Both the position numbers and the translations under genes were made by a program. From contig OY725492.1 in the NCBI GenBank assembly GCA_963281255.1, positions 2,837,696-2,901,695 of the forward strand: a stretch of DNA of 64,000 bases, written 5' to 3'. Of this stretch, positions 59,571 to 64,000 are shown piece after piece (position 1 is the first letter of the stretch; each line of letters begins with the position of its first letter). The notes under the pieces were generated by a model that was given only the letters and a program-made list of their open reading frames with translations, was not told the DNA's origin and ran no database searches. Origin of the DNA: Aphrocallistes beatrix (taxonomy: Eukaryota > Porifera > Hexactinellida > Sceptrulophora > Aphrocallistidae).

Positions 59571-60825
59571 CAGCCGACCAGCTTCAAGCTGCGAGTGTCC
59601 ACGCCCGAGCCGTCAACTCCTCGCCCAACCGAGGCCGACCAACCGGTGAGGGCCGGCCAGCCCCAGTCGAGCAATCGGTCTCTTGCCCAGACGCTTCTTC
59701 CCGCAGCCCGACCTACTCAGCCCTTAGAGCCAATCCTTTTCCCGAAGTTACGGATCCATTTTGCCGACTTCCCTTACCTACATTGTTCTATCGGCCAGAG
59801 GCTTTGCACCCTGGAGACCTGATGCAGTGATGGGTACGGCCAGACACGAGACTAACATGGTCCAGTACTTACTCAGCTTTTCAAGGGCTCTCGACAGCGC
59901 ACTGGACGCGGCAATAAGTGCAGCGCTTTACCCGACCTCCAGCCCTCTCTCAAGGTAAACTGCTTCCAGGGCTGTGCACACGGTTGGTACGGTTAAGAAG
60001 AAAAGACAACTCTTCCCAGGGCTATCGCAAGCGTCACCGAGTACTAGCATAAATGATATATATACGTTACCGTGCCCCATGCGGCCCACCTCCGAGAAGG
60101 CAAGACCCCACACGGCATCCAAGTGTCTGGTTCGGGAATATTAACCCGATACCCTTTCGAGAGAAGGTGCCACTTATGGCTCGGTGAAGAACCAATCGGA
60201 CATGCTCACCCTTTTTGAGGGAGCGAGCACATCTGCACCCTTACTAACCAGGCTTTCGCCCATCTCTTAGGACCGACTCACCCACGTCCAAATGCTGTTC
60301 ACGTGGAACCCTTCTCCACTTCGGCCTTCAAAGTAATACCTTCTCATTTGAATAATTGCTACTACCACCAAGATCTGCACCAGGGCCAGCTTCCTGAGCT
60401 CACGCTTCAGCCTGTACAGCTTGTAAAGAAACAGTATAGCCCTGCGCCCTCCTACACGCCGTGTCACCAGCACTGGTCGTATCTCCACACGGCGGCTGGG
60501 GATAGGTGCAACGCTTGAGCGCCATCCATTTTCATTCCAACTTCCATGGCCACCGTCCTGCTGTCTGTATCAACCAACACCTTTCCTGGGATCTCATGAG
60601 CGTTGACTTGGGCACCTTAACCCAGCGTTCGGTTCATCCCGCATCGCCAGTTCTGCTTACCAAAAATGGCCCACTAAGAGCCTCTGTATTCGAACATAAC
60701 TTGTAATTTCACACAAGTCAGCTGCACTTCTTACCCATTTAAAGTTTGAGAATAGGTTGAGACCATTTCAACCCCAATACCTATAATCATTCGCTTTACC
60801 TGATAAAACTACACACATAGCACAG

Positions 60826-60881
<56 letters not shown>

Positions 60882-60910
60882 AGTCTTTCGCCCCTATACC
60901 CCAATTGAAC
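59571..60910 (-). rRNA. Partial 28S (LSU) rRNA segment, pseudogene inside a P-like transposon
   Basis: On the minus strand the sequence reads through conserved LSU landmarks in order: GGGGCGAAAGACTAATCGAA, CATCTAGTAGCTGGTTCCCT, AAAGCGAATGATTATAG, AAACTTTAAATGGGTAAGAA, GTTGGTTGATACAGACAGCA, GGCCATGGAAG, GAAGGGTTCCACGTGAACAG, GTAGGTAAGGGAAGTCGGCA. It covers roughly the middle of 28S up to a variable expansion segment. Near 60533 about 50 conserved bases (the TCCGCTAAGGAGTGTG region of typical 28S) are missing, so it is not a functional rRNA. The edges (about 59571 and 60910) are estimated from where conservation stops. Confidence 0.9.
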
Positions 60911-61366
60911 CTGGGAGAAAGATCCTTAAACTTAGTTCAAAATAGTGTGTGTATGTATTTTCAGAGAAATTTTGAAAGAAACAAATTACTATTATATTTA
61001 GAATAGTACAGTCTCTATTAGTTGATTATGATGTACTAATAAAAAATCTTGTACTCATTTGACAATTGAATGAATCGAAAATACCCATTTTTATGCTATG
61101 TTAAATTATAGAAAACTCGACTTCCTGTTATCCCTGGTCCAAAGTAGTGATCAGGCCTTATCTTTAGTAGGCTATGATTGAATCTATCATCAACTTCAAT
61201 ATTGCCGTTAAATTAATGAATTCATAATAGCTCTTAATCTTAATCCATGGTCCAGAAATTCATTAGAGTATCATTGCCTTAGTGTATTAGAATGCTATGG
61301 GTAAGTTATTAAACTTCATATTTTCTAATGTTATTCTCAAGCTATAAACAATTGTTCTTCATAGGT

Positions 61367-64000
61367 ATGCCTGTAAATTTTAGCGACGACAAATTCCTAG
61401 AGGCCCTATTGTCCCTTGGGTTTGACGATTTTCTAACCCTGAAATGTGTCCTACAAAAGTCAAACAGGAGCAAAGCCGATTCGATGTGGGGAAAATTAGC
61501 ATCCATTATTTTCGGGGTTAATCGAGATAATAAGCGATCTTTTCTTAACGCCAGATGGAGACATAATAGTGGAAATATTCAGGAGATATTGAGTGAAAAA
61601 ATGATGTCAGGATTGAGTGAGTTGAGTAATTCTTTTGATAGGGCGATAGGCCATGTTAGAGATAGTGTAGAATTAGCCAGTGATTTAGATCTTGTAGAGT
61701 TAGGTAGTAGTATTAGTTTAGAACATCTTAGTTTAGGAAATTTAGAACGTATACTTTTCGATGATATACTAGTTAGTATCTGGGCATCAGGTTGTGAGAG
61801 TGGTGAACTAATTTCTAAGTATCACACGTCAATTTCTCCACCCGACTCAGATGAGCCCGAAGGTTTTTTCTGGCACGGTAACAATTGCGATAGTGCAATC
61901 TGGTTGGAATCATTAAAATTCTTTGGTTTAGAATGTCCCCTAGTTGAAGGAGGTTTCCTTTTAGTTAACGAAAAGTTAGATGAGGCGTGTCAAAGGTTTG
62001 TGACTTATATGTTAGATCAATTTGAATTCGTTAAAATAATAGCTAAAGATAATATCCTGATACAAGCATGGTTGATCGCTGAAAATATTAACTGTCGTTT
62101 TATAAATAATTTGTTTGGTAAATCTTACCTAATGTTAAAAACTAAGCAACTTGATATGTTTCTTTCGTATTCAGAAAATCTTCGTGAAAATTCTGAGTAT
62201 AGTATATGTGATTTATATGATATTTTTCGTGAAAAAATTCTGAATATACAGAATAAGAGGGACACGGTAGTTTCTACAGAGACTAAGGAATTATCTGATG
62301 TTGATAACACAGATCCGTTGTTAATAGATGAAGGTAGCTTAATTATTAATGAAGTAATAATCGATCCAACTGTTTGTAATGAGGAAATTACATTTAATCT
62401 TAGTAAGAGTGAATGGGGCCAAATTACCAGTTTAAAAGGTGATAATGTTATTTTCTCTAAAGATTGGACAAATTTATTTAATTCTAAAATCGAAAATAAG
62501 TATCTATGTGTTTTATGTTTTAAATATAAAAAAGTAAACAAAACGAATAGTAGAAAACGTAATTGTTGTTTTTTCAAGGCAAAAGCAGTATGTAAATTTA
62601 ATAATTGTTTTGAATTTTCTTTTTTAATTAGAAACAATCCATTTACTGTTAAAGTAGATGATATAGTAGTTAATTGTACAGTTAGTGGCACATTATCTCC
62701 TGAGCATGATGATGGTAAAACTGTTCATGCTAGGCATTTGTCTAATACAAATAGAATAGAAGTGGCCAAAGAGCTCTCTGATCAACCAGTGAGCAAATTT
62801 TTTTATGAACAATTTTCGTCTCCAACGAGTACGAATAATGCTCTGGATTTTGGCAACTTCAATAAAATAAAAAGTAGTGGTGTTTTACGTAAAGTTAAGT
62901 GTGATTCAGCATGTTTAAATAGGTTCTCGAATGATAATTGGTTAGAATTAATTAAATTACAGGAACATTATTCTAATACTATACTTGATAAACATATTAA
63001 TGGATATATACAATCTTTATCCTACAATCCCTTTATTGTTCATTTATATAGTGAAAATCAAATTAAAATTCTTAAATTATTTAAAAATAAAAGGGTCATT
63101 GTTCATTTGGATGCTACTGGATCTATTATACGTAAAATAGACTCTTCTCAGAAAAAAGTTTTTTATTATGCATTGACCGTTGGTCATCCAGATTATTCTA
63201 CTAGTCCTGTCCCTATTGCAGAAATGATTAGTTCTGCTCACAGTAGTGCAGAAATAACGTATTTTTTGCATAAATGGGCACTTGAAGCCAAAAAGATTGT
63301 AGGCAGTGAACTTAACATTGGTCAAATTGAAATCGACTATAGTTGGGCTCTTATTCATAGCGTTTGTAACGCATTCCTCAAATGTGATCTAGAAACATAC
63401 TTAAATAAATGTTGGACTAAAATAGAATTCGATCCAGAAGGAGAATTTATAAATTATAATATAATTATACATTTATGTTCAGCACATTTACTAAATGGCA
63501 TAGGTTACCACGTTAACAAAAAGTTCAAGTTAAATAAGAATGTGAGGAAACTATTGTTATTCTCGGTTGGATATATTGTAAGCTGTACTGATATAAATAA
63601 GATAAATAATGTTTTCCGATCATTATGTATAGTGTTTTTGAGTGGAAATTTGGACGACAATGTAACAGATAATATTTTGAATTTAGAATCACATATTTCT
63701 AACGACAGTTACACAATCGAGGATATAATAGTGGAGGATGATAGTGAGTACAACCCGTTTGAAAATGATGAGAATAGAACGTATCGGGAAAAGTCTCCAT
63801 TTGGAAGACATTTTGCAAAAATTCTCGAAAAATGTAATGAAATTGTTGGTGAGGTTGATTCAAATATTGAATTAAATCCAAATTATAATCCAAAAGTGAT
63901 TGAATATTTACTTTCATATTACATGCCTTTATTACCATTGTGGAGTGGAATAATTTTGGGACCACACAGTGCAAAGGTTGGTAAATCATGTACCCATTAT
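61367..64000 (+). CDS. Long open frame, MULE-type transposase candidate (runs off the window)
   Basis: From ATG 61367 (MPVNFSDDKFLEALLSLGFD) the frame stays open for 878 codons to the window edge. A probable intron acceptor (TTCTTCATAG) ends two bases before the ATG. A Cys-rich segment around residues 383-422 (CVLCF, then CCFFKAKAVCKFNNC) looks like a zinc-binding region. Then come VIVHLDATGSIIRKI (first Asp, about residue 583), IEIDYSWALIHSV (second Asp, about residue 655) and HLCSAHLL (C-x2-H), the order seen in MULE-type DDE transposases such as the NOF/Rehavkus group. The third acidic residue cannot be assigned with certainty. Codon use is strongly AT-biased in the second half. Termini are not visible. 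Confidence 0.6.
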   Translation, partial: MPVNFSDDKFLEALLSLGFDDFLTLKCVLQKSNRSKADSMWGKLASIIFGVNRDNKRSFLNARWRHNSGNIQEILSEKMMSGLSELSNSFDRAIGHVRDSVELASDLDLVELGSSISLEHLSLGNLERILFDDILVSIWASGCESGELISKYHTSISPPDSDEPEGFFWHGNNCDSAIWLESLKFFGLECPLVEGGFLLVNEKLDEACQRFVTYMLDQFEFVKIIAKDNILIQAWLIAENINCRFINNLFGKSYLMLKTKQLDMFLSYSENLRENSEYSICDLYDIFREKILNIQNKRDTVVSTETKELSDVDNTDPLLIDEGSLIINEVIIDPTVCNEEITFNLSKSEWGQITSLKGDNVIFSKDWTNLFNSKIENKYLCVLCFKYKKVNKTNSRKRNCCFFKAKAVCKFNNCFEFSFLIRNNPFTVKVDDIVVNCTVSGTLSPEHDDGKTVHARHLSNTNRIEVAKELSDQPVSKFFYEQFSSPTSTNNALDFGNFNKIKSSGVLRKVKCDSACLNRFSNDNWLELIKLQEHYSNTILDKHINGYIQSLSYNPFIVHLYSENQIKILKLFKNKRVIVHLDATGSIIRKIDSSQKKVFYYALTVGHPDYSTSPVPIAEMISSAHSSAEITYFLHKWALEAKKIVGSELNIGQIEIDYSWALIHSVCNAFLKCDLETYLNKCWTKIEFDPEGEFINYNIIIHLCSAHLLNGIGYHVNKKFKLNKNVRKLLLFSVGYIVSCTDINKINNVFRSLCIVFLSGNLDDNVTDNILNLESHISNDSYTIEDIIVEDDSEYNPFENDENRTYREKSPFGRHFAKILEKCNEIVGEVDSNIELNPNYNPKVIEYLLSYYMPLLPLWSGIILGPHSAKVGKSCTHY

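Larger units (their letters stand above)
59030..61299. mobile_element. P-like transposon, 2270 bp, carrying 28S rRNA sequence
   Basis: Outer inverted ends CATAGCATTCTAATACACTA with a perfect 7-bp duplication GGTAAGT (59023-59029, 61300-61306). An inner inverted repeat (CATAGCCTACTTAAGATAAG and inverse near 61150-61185) and ACCAGGGATAA/TTATCCCTGGT lie inside. Inside sit a THAP N-terminus (59453) and, in reverse, a piece of 28S rRNA; the transposase body is gone. Short P elements with 7-8 bp duplications fit. Confidence 0.9.

Noticed and set aside
59499-60706. Several open frames on both strands across 59.5-60.7 kb
   Set aside because: They are translations of antisense or sense 28S rRNA sequence, which is GC-richer than its surroundings and by chance lacks stops.
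62125-63989. Minus-strand frames in the last 2 kb
   Set aside because: They lie opposite the continuous 878-codon plus-strand frame and have no domains.

Overview
This window is repeat-dense, AT-rich eukaryotic DNA. It has introns with GT/AG borders, TATA boxes, a 28S rRNA-derived segment and cut-and-paste DNA transposons of many superfamilies: P/THAP, hAT, Ginger1, PIF-Harbinger-like, Tc1/mariner, pogo/Tigger-like and MULE. Two decayed Gypsy retrotransposons are also present. This mix fits an invertebrate animal genome; I cannot name the species. Almost every recognisable gene is a transposon gene. The one host-like metabolic gene is a damaged sarcosine/pipecolate-oxidase-like FAD enzyme at 54.5-55.9 kb. 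A 200-N assembly gap lies at 36209-36408.

Region 1-24755 is one large inverted-repeat structure. Arms of about 490 bp (1-490 and 24265-24755) are about 99% identical in inverted orientation. Inside is a P-element (THAP9-like) transposase gene split by nested insertions: an 8.3-kb Harbinger-like element, a small hAT MITE, a 1.8-kb Harbinger element with a Myb-like gene, and a 4.0-kb Gypsy element with 152-bp LTRs. The 8.3-kb element carries a three-exon gene whose spliced frame stays open (387 aa). It joins an integrase HHCC zinc-binding region to an OTU cysteine-protease domain and has lost the DDE core. Its two introns hold a 2.4-kb hAT element and a shorter Ginger copy with the same exon design. 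Further right lies another P-like inverted repeat (19482-24156) containing hAT and mariner MITEs.

Region 24.8-48.6 kb is mostly non-coding repeats. Families A and B share both termini (an AATTGATTGAAGAA-type end and a GC-rich hairpin end) but have unrelated interiors; A copies carry CRE and AP-1-like palindromes. Mariner, Tigger-like, hAT and Ginger MITEs are scattered among them. A Gypsy element without a recognised 5' LTR (30.3-34.2 kb), a MULE fragment (38.6 kb) and a frameshifted Tc1/mariner transposon (45866-47207) are also here.

Region 48.9-64 kb holds a 3.6-kb Ginger1 transposon with an exact 4-bp target duplication (integrase, PHD-like finger, Cys-rich tail), the oxidase pseudogene, and a 2.27-kb P-like transposon (59030-61299). 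That transposon has a THAP start fused to a roughly 1.3-kb antisense piece of 28S rRNA. It sits exactly on a splice-donor-like GGTAAGT in front of a long open frame (61367 to the window end) that looks like a MULE-type transposase.
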